From the NCBI GenBank assembly GCA_011947345.1, contig JAAVTG010000868.1, positions 1 to 64,000 of the forward strand: a DNA stretch of 64,000 bases. Direction: 5' to 3'. Each line of letters starts with the position of its first letter. Position 1 is the stretch's first letter. The DNA comes from Phytophthora quininea. Lineage: Eukaryota > Oomycota > Peronosporomycetes > Peronosporales > Peronosporaceae. This document shows positions 52,702 to 62,900 of the stretch, in pieces. Made by a program: the position numbers and the translations under genes. The notes under the pieces were generated by a model, which saw only the letters and a program-made list of their open reading frames with translations, did not search any database and was not told where the DNA came from.

Positions 52702-53844
52702 ATGCCCAAGGATCGCTTCGCTGTGAACCCGTTTCCCGACTTGCACATTGGTGAGCAAGAGCGACAGCAACTCGTTGACCTTGTCAACGGCTACATCGAA
52801 GAGTATTTCAACCAGTATGAAGAATTCGTTGTCGCCAGCAAGCGTCAAGTGGATGAGAAGCGATGGATCCATGTCAAGTCGAAGGACAGCTTGCATGTAT
52901 ATACCGAGCGAGAGCAGAAGACCGCGGCGAACGAAAAGGACCTTCCAGTGATGTTGAGCGTGGGGACTTTTGTCGGCCAGATGGACGACCTCATGTTTGG
53001 CGTCGTGAATCCGACACTTGACGTGATGCGAATCAAAGCGTCGTACGTCCACGACTTGGACAGTGCTGCGGTACTTTGTCCAGCAGTGGAGCCTAGTGAG
53101 GAGGCCCCGTTTCAATCGCTCGTTATCAAGTGGATGACGATCGATTTACCGCTGCAGTCCACCAACTTGGTCAAACGACGGGATTTTGTGTACATTGAGG
53201 CCACTGGAATTTTACACTTCGCCAACGGCGACCGCGTGGGGTATCACTTATTGCATTCAGTCGACTTCCCACAGACGAAGCCGCTTCCGAATACAATCCG
53301 TGGGAATCTCTCAGTCTTTGGCTTCTTCCGACAGATCGACCACTACACCATCGACAACTTCGCGAGTGGTACAGTTGATCCTGGAGGCGACATTATGCGG
53401 TTTCTGCTGATCCCGAGTGCAGCTGAAGCTCTGCTCTCCGCGACCAACTACGTGTACTGTGGTCAGATGAAGAAACTCTCGTGGATGTTGCAACGTCGCC
53501 ACTCCGCCTTCGAGCGCCAAAACCAAGTGATGAACAACCACGAATGTGTGACGTGCATGAAGGCGACTAGTGGGAAGATCAGCAGTCTCGGAAGCAGCAC
53601 TTGTAAATTGTGTTTTGGGTGTGTTTGTCGGCGCTGCAAGATTCGCAAGCGCATCAGCTTCATCGCTGTGGACGGACTATTGAACCAGCGCCAGATCACT
53701 TTCTGTGCCAAGTGCATGAGCGATGCAATAAAGCGCGACGCGCAGGACCCCGCTCGAGATCAAGCCGTGGGCTACGACGCCTACAATATCATTCACACTT
53801 CATCGCAGTCCGATACACTGGATATGTCCGAGGCTGGGAGCTAG
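52702..53844 (+). CDS. START-FYVE-like protein, copy M (intact)
   Basis: Intact 380-residue member starting MPKDRFAVNPFPDLHI. START-like blocks: MLSVGTFVGQMDDLMFG, SYVHDLDSAAVLCPA, KWMTIDLPLQSTNLVKR, EATGILHFANGDRVGYHLL, GTVDPGGDIMRFLLIP, ATNYVYCGQMKKLSWMLQRR. The finger has CVTC, TCKLCFGCVCRRC and FCAKC, all four pairs present. It is the reference for the J/K/L/M subgroup, in which the finger is followed by AxDxARDQAVGY and a Ser-rich tail. The closest paralogues are J and L, about 23 kb and 1.5 kb upstream, so the subgroup spans the chromovirus and the NLP-RxLR block. Confidence 0.9.
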   Translation: MPKDRFAVNPFPDLHIGEQERQQLVDLVNGYIEEYFNQYEEFVVASKRQVDEKRWIHVKSKDSLHVYTEREQKTAANEKDLPVMLSVGTFVGQMDDLMFGVVNPTLDVMRIKASYVHDLDSAAVLCPAVEPSEEAPFQSLVIKWMTIDLPLQSTNLVKRRDFVYIEATGILHFANGDRVGYHLLHSVDFPQTKPLPNTIRGNLSVFGFFRQIDHYTIDNFASGTVDPGGDIMRFLLIPSAAEALLSATNYVYCGQMKKLSWMLQRRHSAFERQNQVMNNHECVTCMKATSGKISSLGSSTCKLCFGCVCRRCKIRKRISFIAVDGLLNQRQITFCAKCMSDAIKRDAQDPARDQAVGYDAYNIIHTSSQSDTLDMSEAGS

Positions 53845-54200
53845 GTCTAAGCTGGAGGTTGCTACTCTTCCCAAGATTACAAGACCTTCGTAGGAACTGG
53901 AGAAGTGAACACAAAGAACTGATACTTCTATGGAAGATTTACACAGCGATTGTGTTTCATGCAACATGACGGCTCAGGAACGACAGCTGAAGCGCCAAAT
54001 ATTCTCAATCTGCTGAACTCGTTCAAGATGCACTACCAATTCCTCTACCAACACGCACATGAGCTTCATTGCAACCGCGCTACTGTGGTCCGCGTGCTGC
54101 AAAAACTTGGCTGTGATCCGCCAGAAAATAATATCCCGGAACCCATGCACCACATGTGGACAACACGAACGTAACTCTCACGGATAGATAGCTTGTCACC
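53845..54200. other. Intergenic with a short open frame
   Basis: A small open frame 53950-54174 (ATVVRVLQKLGCDPPE...) has no recognised family; otherwise empty. Confidence 0.35.
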
Positions 54201-54440
54201 TTAAGACGAGAAATCCGCTAAACAGTTAATCAATTCAACTTCCTCCTCCTCAGTTTGTCTATTCTTCGCTAGCCATTTCAAGACATGTAGTTGACCTTTC
54301 ACAGCGACGTGGTGAGCTAGGAGCCTTCCTGTTCCCCACTCAGCTCCTCGAGAGATTAACCACTCAACTAAAGGGATATTGCCTCTGCTTACAGCACGAT
54401 ACAACGCTCCATCCAACTCGTGTTCCACATGTGATGATTT
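54201..54440 (-). pseudogene. Ankyrin-repeat fragment cut by the duplication boundary
   Basis: On the minus strand ALYRAVSRGNIPLVEWLISR and HVAVKGQLHVLKWLAKN are ankyrin repeats, ending at the stop at 54201. Upstream the frame runs into the duplicated NLP flank at 54441, which is not ankyrin sequence. The 5' part of the gene was lost or displaced when block 2 arrived. Confidence 0.7.
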
Positions 54441-55130
54441 TATGACTTTCATTTTCTTTTGACGTACACGAACGCCATCGGACCAATTGGAGATGCAAGC
54501 TATGTACAAGACAGCAAACCTGGGTCGCACGAAGCTGCGTCCCTTTCGAGAGCAATAGAGTCATTCCAACCTTCGAGCCGAGAGCCTCCGAAAATCACCA
54601 GCACGTCCTCATCACTGCAGCAACGTCCAGAGGCCACCACCAACAAGCGAATCGATAAACATTTGCTTCCTGCCGCGACGCTCTTCGGTCACACCCAACA
54701 ACCTGCCAAAAGAGGCCTGGAACTCCACTCCACTGGTGGCTTGCACAACGACACCTGCAACAAGAGCTTCTAGAGCCGTTCCATCTTTTGTCGCTTGGAT
54801 ATCACTACCAGCGTTTCCCTTGTTGTTGTTTTTCCGCACTTGATGCAGCTTCTTACGGAAGGGAGGTCCAGAGTGACGGTGCGGGCGCCTTGCAGGTGGA
54901 AATGTTCAATCTTCTTTGGTAGTGACACGACGACTTAGTGCGCTTCACGCTTCCCGTCTTGCAGACAGCTGAGCACCTCCAGTACACTTGAGGCAGTCCG
55001 ATAGCGTTGGTGCTTGAGTCGAAGGAAAGGAAAGTGACGCATGCTCGCAGTGCGCATTTTCTCAAAATGGCTACGTTTTTATTGAAGACTAGTTTTGCAG
55101 TCTTCAACAGCAAAAGATTGAACTGATCGT

Positions 55131-55828
55131 CTACCACGGGTAGGCTTTTTCCAAATTGGACTCGAAGTTGTCGTCGATGAATGGCACGTGCGCTGATCGC
55201 ATCCCGTCCCATCCATAGTACGCCGTCGACAGTGCGTTCTGAATGTCACCCGTCGTATCGCCCCACATGACCAGATCCTGAAAGTCGCCTAGTCTCGTCG
55301 TGGTTTTGATATTGTGCCATGGTCGATAAGCCCAATAGCGGAGCTTGACACTGTCACCGTCAAGTGTGTCAGCGTCCACCGGCGAGTACGTGAAGTCGTG
55401 GTCCAAGTTGGACGCTCGGGACGTTGTCACAGCCGAGATAGTGGCATTATCGCTGGCAAGCCATACGATCGCGTGGTCCCAGGGGTGTTCAATCGTTGGG
55501 AAGTACCAGGCGTACATGACGGCCTACTTATCCTTGTAAGCCGCCGATCGACCGTACACTTGCGGCCCGTAGCGAGAACCACCGCAGGAATCTCCCGTGA
55601 ACCTTTGACGCCGCCAATATTACCATCTTCGTCCACACCAGGATACGAATGGCAGCCTTGGCTAACGTAGAGCTGCGGCTTGAATTGCAATGCGAGCTTG
55701 TACTCTTGGGTCGTGGCCTTAGTCTGCGGCAATGGCTCAACTTCGTCGGACTTGATCCCAGCCGCTTGGATGGAAGTGACGGCTGCAACTAAGGTGATAA
55801 GGAGAAGAAGACCACGTCGATATCCCAT
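55131..55828 (-). pseudogene. NLP family protein, copy 2 (frame broken, nonsense)
   Basis: Same structure as copy 1 with signal peptide, NPP1-type CHSY block and C-terminal block. It shares the frame break of copy 1 (here near 55594) and in addition has a TAG at 55524-55526 where copy 1 has a Trp codon. The toxicity heptapeptide is again absent. About a dozen other amino-acid differences separate the copies. The extra nonsense codon makes loss of function very likely. Confidence 0.88.
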
Positions 55829-56354
55829 GGTTTGCAGGTTGACTTGATTGCTCGAGAGTCAGTTGGGAAATGGTCAGCCGGGATAACTCGCGTCACATGA
55901 GACGAATGATGACTGGTATCGAGCTAGCCGGATCGACGAGATCCAGTGACCATCATCATGACGATCCCAGTCATTATGATCTGTCGGGAAGGGGATTGGC
56001 GGCCTCAGAAGCGCAACAAAAACTTATCGGAACTGGTTTGTAGGCAGTGATGGCAGATCCGAAGGCATCCATCCAGCTGTGCGCAACGATCAGCGTCAGC
56101 GGAATGCGCTGACTGGCTCTGGGGCGAAAGTTAAACCTGGTCCAAAGTCAAAGTGACAACGAAAGTACGATGAAAACAATGACGATCGTAGTCGTGGATG
56201 TTGTTTACGAACAGCAGGTCCAATCTAGATCGCAATCGAAAAGATCAGTCTTTCTTGCGAGGCAAGCAGGTCACCTTAACAGCTCTCACTTTCGCTTTTG
56301 CCGGCCTCCAACCAAGCTTCTAGGACCAAGAACCTACTGCCAAGAAGAAGAACC

Positions 56355-56978
56355 ATGCGCCGATGGCTGGCTCTGTTGCTGGCAATGACCATTTTCGTCA
56401 CGGCCACCTCTGCGCTTCCAACTGCCCCGGAAAACAATCAAGCCGAGACCGCCAGCACTAGAAAGCGGTCTCTGCGCGTCCAAGCAAAAACCACTGCCAA
56501 CGATGACTCCGAAGAAAGAGGGGTCCTTATAAAAGCTAGGTTGAGGCTATACTTCAGACCTCAGTCGAGCAAGGTATATCCGTACAAGGTACTGGACGAG
56601 TTGGTGCCTGATGGAGTGCATCCCAATGAGAAGACCATGTTCGCGTGGTTCAATTACGTGCTCAAGTATCGAGCGGCCAGACACGACTACTTCGGTTCCG
56701 ACTCTGCGCTCTTATATAGGATGACAACGAAGTTATCCGACGACGACATCGCGTTACTTCTGTTGTCAATGTCCAAGCAGCCCAAGTTCGCGAGTCTCCA
56801 AAAGGGGTTGCAACCGAAGCTGTTCGACAACATGATCTATAAGGGCGTGACATCTGAGCACCTTAGAACGGTTTTGGGCGTGAAAACGCAGGGCAAAACG
56901 GCCGCTGAGGTTCTGAATGACCCGGCGTACTTGTTCTGGCAAAGCTACGTGAGTCGGTTAAGGCCGACGATCGATTGA
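56355..56978 (+). CDS. RxLR-dEER effector, copy 2 (intact)
   Basis: Intact 207-residue secreted effector candidate. Signal peptide residues 1-20 (hydrophobic core LALLLAMTIFVTA, cleavage after TSA), R38-S-L-R41, then D51-S-E-E-R55, both in the usual window. The C-terminal domain (about 60-207) contains a W-motif around W98 (MFAWFNYVLKYR) and further amphipathic helices (DDIALLLLSMSKQPKF, HLRTVLGV), consistent with a WY-fold. RxLR proteins act inside plant cells; the target of this one is unknown. The other two copies have a frame break before RSLR, so this is the only one here that is clearly expressible. Confidence 0.9.
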   Translation: MRRWLALLLAMTIFVTATSALPTAPENNQAETASTRKRSLRVQAKTTANDDSEERGVLIKARLRLYFRPQSSKVYPYKVLDELVPDGVHPNEKTMFAWFNYVLKYRAARHDYFGSDSALLYRMTTKLSDDDIALLLLSMSKQPKFASLQKGLQPKLFDNMIYKGVTSEHLRTVLGVKTQGKTAAEVLNDPAYLFWQSYVSRLRPTID

Positions 56979-57570
56979 GTAGAAATCTTAGCAAGAAGTT
57001 CTAGCCTAGAACCTTAACTCAAGGGCACTCAAGATTGGGAAACTTCGCTATGATTCAATGCTTCGTACTGTCTTCAGACTTATAAAGAGGAACTCTGCCT
57101 CTGGAGAAGAGCGCTTTTTTCCCCGGACACGGTCTGTAAATCCGCTCAGTCACTTTTCGCAACAAAACAAGCGGCCGCTCTTGGACTTTGAAAACACATC
57201 AGCAGTCAGCTTGATGCGCCGTTTGCCCCTGGGTGTGCCACAGAGTCCCATGAACTACCAGTATGCCGGGGTTTGCTGGCCGATTTGATAGGCGGGCGGG
57301 CGGGCCGGCCTGTTGCGAACGAACACAATTTGGCAAGAATTTTGCTTAATACTTCGTGTGACCTAAAACGTGGAGAAGATCACATCTTTCCTTGCGCCCC
57401 AAGTCTCAATGAACCCGCTCACTTTACACCCCACCTCCGGCGCAAACCTTACGGATCTGGACCGAATGAGTCTCCTGTGCGCGGAATCACCAGCGCAAAA
57501 AAGCTGATGCTGTTGATGCGGGAGGCCGATGCATACACTTTGGTCCGACGAATCACCGGTAGTTAAGGTC

Positions 57571-59295
57571 CTTGCTGGGAGAGGATTGGGCCGGTAGCCT
57601 ACACAGTAGATTGAGAGCGCAATTGCTCGAAATTCTACAGCATTTTGCGTTGCTTTTTCCCTGAGCAATTTCAATAGGCGTAGTCAACCGATTCCAGTCC
57701 GAGCTCATTACCAAACTCCCCCTTGCATAGGGCACCACCGGCTACTGGGGTGTCGAATAGGCAGACTCAACGACAAGATGTTGAATCGGTCGCAGGCTCC
57801 CCCTGCAGTCTTTCATCACGCGGTCGTAGAAGAACGTCGTGCCAGTGCCGATGTAGTTTTCCACGTCTCTGAAAGCGGTGCACAAGAGCATTAGTTTGAT
57901 TTTTCTTTAATGAGTTTGATGTGTTTGACGTGTTTGATACGTTTGACCCGTGGCTCTGCGTTCTGCACTGTTTGTTTACTGTCGCTCGGCTTTCATAGTC
58001 TCATCATACTCAGCGACTCGCTTTTTATCATGCTAATTATCGTTGTCGTGCAGTTCTCTTTCTCGTGCTCTCGTCCTGCTGCCCCTTGCCATCATATTCA
58101 TTTCCCTACTTCCCTCTGAAACGACTCCCATGAGCCTTCTGCTATTTTTTCGTACTTAGTCGGATTTGTTTGGGCTATCTGATTGGCTAGTGGAATATCC
58201 GCATTAATCAAATACCTCCAGAAATACCATATTTTGCATAACGTATACAGATGAATGGATTTATAAGATATTCGTACTTAACATTTATATGAAGCCAATA
58301 CCTACTAGGAGTGTGGTCCACAGAATGCCGAATTAATCTCGCTTGGGCTGCCCCGTACTTCTAAACCGAAGCATTACCAGGATAACGGCGCCACACATTT
58401 TGGTCACCTTTCACGAGAGCAAAAATATTGCCATACGCACCGGAGGAGGACATTTATGGCACAGGAAATGTAGAGCTTTATAATAGCTCTGGGGCTCTTT
58501 GACGAATGTTAGTTTCTTGTCGATAGCGCACAGAACGTAAAATGGACATTTCCTTCAACACGTCGTAATGTGTAGCGTGTGGTGCAAATCGCGATCATTT
58601 ACCGTAAAGAAATTGTCTTATCCAGCACCCAAAGTCACACAGATCAAAAACCTATAATATGTTATATTCAATTTTTGCATTAGATTATAAAGGAACTCTA
58701 CATATGGTAAACAGAAAATGGGGCAGACTGTCCGGACAAAAGCGTACATTGAAGAGAAGGCAATAGCAGATTCGAATTCGGGAGGGGGTTTACCCCGAGT
58801 CTCTCCTTTTGTTGGCGCCAGAAGTACACGCTTGTCCGCTTCGTTTGGAGCTGTGTGCCTGTAAGGCCCTTGAAGAACTTGCTGAGCGTGGCCTCCATGG
58901 TGTGCGTCTCGAAGTGCAGGACCACGTCTAGCCGGAATTAGTGCGTCGGCACCGAACGCTTGTACGCTCGTGGCTTTCGCCCTCCGTGCTCAGTGTGCTT
59001 GCATCTTCCTTTCCCCATGGCGAATTGAGTTGTGCGATGACTTCTGTCCAGCAAAAGTGCCTCGCCGTGCTAACCATCAATTTTGTGTCGGATATGACAT
59101 TTTCAATACAAGGAAACATTTGGTCAATTGTGATTGGCTTAAATCTACTGTCGGATACGACAGTTTGCAGGATAAGACAATTTCTATACGGTATTGACCC
59201 GCCTACGTGAGCACTAGTGCTCATGTTGCCCCATAGAATGATCGGGCGAATGGTGATTGTTAGCGAGAGCACGCCCCACGCGTTTGACCAGTTGA
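57571..59295. other. A/T-richer spacer with one possible transposase-like fragment
   Basis: About 1.7 kb. On the minus strand 58698-58925 reads LDVVLHFETHTMEATLSKFF...TKRTSVYFWRQQ, like a helix-turn-helix N-terminus of a repetitive element; low confidence. Otherwise no gene is seen. Confidence 0.35.
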
Positions 59296-59337
59296 AGTCG
59301 TGAAGCTAGAGCTGGTCGGAGGTAAACTTGCTACGCA

Positions 59338-60077
59338 TCAGAGGACTATCTGCCGTGCGTGCGTATTGTATCTGCGTCGAATCCAGCTAAATGCATCGCC
59401 GTCGCCCCTCCCGTCCGCAGCGAGTGTGTTGATATCCCGCTTGGCTCCTCTCCACACTGTGTTGCTGCACCTTGTAGGACTCGTGTCATCGTTTCTGACG
59501 ATTTCCCACAGATTGTTGAACACACCGGGTGATTTGGTGGCAACCGTAGAGCTTTCGCATTGCGCTTCAGTAGTAGTGCAACGAAACCCGGACAATCGGG
59601 TACTTGATCACTCCTTAGAAGGACGCGTTTCGGCGATTATCGGCTTTAATCAGTCTTGCGTCCTCGGAGCATGATCTCGACGGATGACGCTTTCTTGAAG
59701 CTACTTGTAGGTGAGTCAGCGCTGTCGAGCACTTCGACGTCTCTGACTTGTAGACAGTAGCCGTGGGATCTTTCTCGGGATGTTAAGTACCCCCCTCACA
59801 CACACACACAGAAGAAGCCTAGTGCCGCAGCCCCACAAAAGACGCGGTGTTGGGCGGTTGAAAAATCTGCTACTTTCGCGATTGTTTGTAGAATGGGAAC
59901 GGTGGCGGCGGCACGTTGGCGTCGGGGTGGACGGAGTCGTCGGATACTTCGTAACACCAGCTCGTGTTGAGGCTGGATGGATGGCCGGAAGTCGGTGTAA
60001 GCTTGATGATACCATCTAACGAACTTAGCCCGTACGGTCTCAAAAGGTTGGGGGCCATGTTGTTCGGCTTGCTTCAT
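59338..60077 (-). pseudogene. Tyrosine recombinase of the DIRS/Ngaro-like element
   Basis: The N-terminal helical part (VRWYHQAYTDFRPSI, ELVLRSIRRL) and the catalytic block ISTHSLRTGGATAMHLAGFD followed by TIRTHGRW are typical of retroelement tyrosine recombinases (H-x-x-R and H/W motifs). Frame breaks separate the two parts. Confidence 0.7.
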
Positions 60078-60226
60078 CTTTCAACCGCGAAAGCCATGCG
60101 CTGTAAGGATTGTTGGTCCTGGTCGTGTAGCGGTAGGCAGCAGGAGATTCCACGCCGGTTGCAGAATTGGCCCCACTGGTTCCGCGTGTGGAGGGAGCGC
60201 TGGCGGGAAGTGTCCGGTAGCGAGTG

Positions 60227-61035
60227 TCATTGCAAGTTGACAAGAACACCTGCGCCAAACGACAGTACATACATATGTGCCGCAACGAGCGGAGTAATTT
60301 TTCCAGTTGATGACGGGATACCGGGTGCCTCCGCAATTCCAGTTAAGACTTGTTGGACATTGTCTAAGGGCATCAAAATTGCCCGTTCTTGAGTATCCCA
60401 TGATAAACCAAGAGCGTCGAGGGTGGTAGAACACGATGAAAACTTCTTCTCGTTTATGGCGTTTGGGCAGAGTACAGCGAGCATTCTGAGTCGGAGAGCA
60501 GCTTCTGCCAATACAAGACGATTTTCTTTGTCCGCCTCGAGGAGAAGAATGTGATCATCTACCCACACGAAAGAGAGAAAAGGCAAAATGGCTCCTTGAC
60601 GGGATCATAGGGGTCCAGAGCATGCGGACTTTCCCGTGCCATTAAGAATAAAATGCCCTCCCTGAAAGCCCTGTAAAATGGCGGCGAGCCAGTCCAGCCA
60701 AACGGGAGTGCCAGATCAATTAAAGCACGATCACGCGTCGATCCAGCAAAAACGAACAGCAAGGCTGATAGCGACAGTAATTAGGTGGACCGCGGTGTTG
60801 ACACCACCTTAAAGTGTTTGGCTTTTAACGTCGGATGCCGCGCAGCAAGCTCTTCGATCCTACGGGCAATTCGTCGAACAGAGTCACAGTCAACATCGAG
60901 TAGTTCCGATTGTGTCGGGCGATTGTTAATCGATGAGTCCTCTGGATACGATGAGTCGTGGATTAATTTTGCAGCTTCTGTCAGGTTGACGTCCTTCTTG
61001 GGAACATAACCAATATCTAACCACACTGGGTCCAT
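60227..61035 (-). pseudogene. Reverse transcriptase of the DIRS/Ngaro-like element
   Basis: AAKLIHDSSYPEDSSINN at the start, then DLALPFGWTGSPPFYRAF and the catalytic FVWVDDHILLLE. Part of the palm between these blocks is deleted near 60780. These are the hallmark blocks of DIRS-type reverse transcriptases in oomycetes. Confidence 0.7.
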
Positions 61036-61339
61036 GGCCTAGTTTGGGCGCCGATCTTCCCGTGACTCGTTCCGACATAGTCCGATTATTTCCGACAGGG
61101 TCAACTGTAACTTTTCCACACGTCCTGACAAACTGGATGATATTTCGCGGTCTATGAAGCCGGGTGAAGTCGAGGACGTAATTGCTTTTAGGATGTTCTT
61201 CGAAACCAAATATCTGCAGAGCGGAAGGCTTCACGAAGCCGATTGCAGCGGATGTGCTGTTACTCGTGCAATCAAATCCGTAGGTTGCTGTGGACGGTGG
61301 ATGCGGTGCTTGGGGTGATCCGAAATATCGGCTCACGCG

Positions 61340-61923
61340 GTCACAGGCTGATATGCAGAGGTCGTTGCGATTGTGCTATGTAGCACTGGTGGAGATTTGA
61401 CTTCACAGGACGACATAGGTACACATAAACATGAAGTAGCTGGTTTTGACGGAGTAACACCAGCGCGTTCACCCAATAGCGTCGAATTTCATTGTCGAAA
61501 CTCTGCGCGAGGGCCTTCGAGGTTCTTTTTTATATAATTTCGCACAACAGGAGCCAGCTCCGCTGGCAAAAAGTGGACGTGATTCAGAAATGCACACCGC
61601 CCATCACTTTCGGAGACACAGCCAGCTGAGGACAGGTACTGTCATGCAAACTGTGAGGAGACCCTTACGCAACAGGGCCTCAATCACTTCATCCGGAGTT
61701 TTCCAGTCGTTGCATTGGGAATCTTGGCGTCGAGGACCATCATACCGATGATGGGGATCTTTCCCATGGCGGGTTGCTGGATTAACAGAGCGGCGACTTG
61801 TCCTGACTGGATGATGTACAGGGCGCTTTCGAGGTGGGGGTGTATGAGTCAGAGACGATCACGAAGCTTCGTGCAGATAGCGGATCCATGACGAGCATCA
61901 ACTTCCATCACTGCTCAGCAGTC
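61340..61923. other. Element interior, no clear coding
   Basis: Between the gag-like and reverse transcriptase parts; minus-strand fragments only, with many stops. Confidence 0.4.
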
Positions 61924-62652
61924 TTACAGGACGCGGTCCAACCAAAATGCAATAGTCCCAACATCTTGGGCACTCCATCGGCAGTATCCTCGAAATTCCT
62001 CCGTAACCCCACGCGCACCATTGGCGACACCCCACGTGTGACTATCGAAAACTTCTTTAGTAAATAGATGCAGGACGGTTGGCGCGTTGGCCACGTCGTC
62101 GATCGTCTCTGCTTTTCCAGATTTTGGCATCGCCACAGATACGGAGATGGCGTTCAGATTGAGCGCTTCATCTGCATACCAAGCGCATCGTGCGGCAAAA
62201 TCGAAGTGCTTGAAATGCAGCACCGATCGGCCCCGGGCTCCAAGCTGAAAGTCATGTACGCGAGTGACAATGGCTGCATGCGGCGGGAACTTAGTGGACC
62301 TGGACGATATCATCGAGTCAACAAGTGCGGAGGGTTCCTTACCTTCATACTGAGCATGCCATAGATCTGTAGCTGGGTTTGCGTTGGCGCAAAGGCATGC
62401 TTCGACGGCCGGGTTCCAGAGCCAGTAATTGAAAGCAGGTCCGATGGCGCTGGCTGCGTTAATATTGGGCGGGACTTGGTTCATCTGACAGGGCTGGACG
62501 CTTGACGAAGTGGATTGGCATAAGTCCAAATAGAAACGAACTATGCGAGGATTGTCGGCGATCGCCGCTAGAATTTTACCATGGCTGTCCGACGAGGAAC
62601 TAGAACCGTTGCCGGACACATGTGCCACTGGGTTGTGTCTAGAATGATCCAT
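61924..62652 (-). CDS. Gag-like protein of the DIRS/Ngaro-like element
   Basis: An open 242-residue frame (MDHSRHNPVAHVSGN...), with a Ser-rich start, NYWLWNPAVEACLCANAN and a C-terminal segment ending FWLDRVL. I assign it to the element by position upstream of the reverse transcriptase on the same strand; no domain is recognised. The N-terminus may extend upstream in another frame. Confidence 0.45.
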   Translation of the reverse strand: MDHSRHNPVAHVSGNGSSSSSDSHGKILAAIADNPRIVRFYLDLCQSTSSSVQPCQMNQVPPNINAASAIGPAFNYWLWNPAVEACLCANANPATDLWHAQYEGKEPSALVDSMISSRSTKFPPHAAIVTRVHDFQLGARGRSVLHFKHFDFAARCAWYADEALNLNAISVSVAMPKSGKAETIDDVANAPTVLHLFTKEVFDSHTWGVANGARGVTEEFRGYCRWSAQDVGTIAFWLDRVL

Positions 62653-62900
62653 CGTCTCCCCGGATTGAGCTTAGGTAATGGAATTCAGAATCGTACCAAG
62701 GGCATCGGTAGGCCGACGATGGCTGAGGGAGAGCGCTTGCGGGATCCTCGCCTGAGTGATGAGGGTCATCATCGAAATGGATACCGATGGTAGACCGAAG
62801 GCTTGAGGTGATCCGACGGTTGCCTTCAATATAGGGTGTGTGCGTCGACAGCATGTCGGACGCTGACGGTCGATTCCACACCCGTCATTGCGTTGATCCA

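Larger units (their letters stand above)
54441..57570. repeat. Segmental duplication block 2 (NLP + RxLR)
   Basis: Direct copy of 42285-46500 with NLP on minus and RxLR on plus. Homology begins at TATGACTTTCATTTTC and ends after GGTAGTTAAGGTC. It lacks the two insertions and the inverted RxLR copy of block 1. Confidence 0.88.
59300..62900 (-). mobile_element. Decayed tyrosine-recombinase retrotransposon (DIRS/Ngaro-like)
   Basis: On the minus strand, in the order expected for this class: a gag-like protein (61924-62652), a reverse transcriptase (60227-61035) and a tyrosine recombinase (59338-60077), with frame breaks and deletions between. No LTRs, consistent with the class. The ends are not defined; the given limits are approximate. 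Confidence 0.7.

Noticed and set aside
59800..59815. CA dinucleotide run
   Set aside because: An ordinary short microsatellite inside the decayed retroelement.
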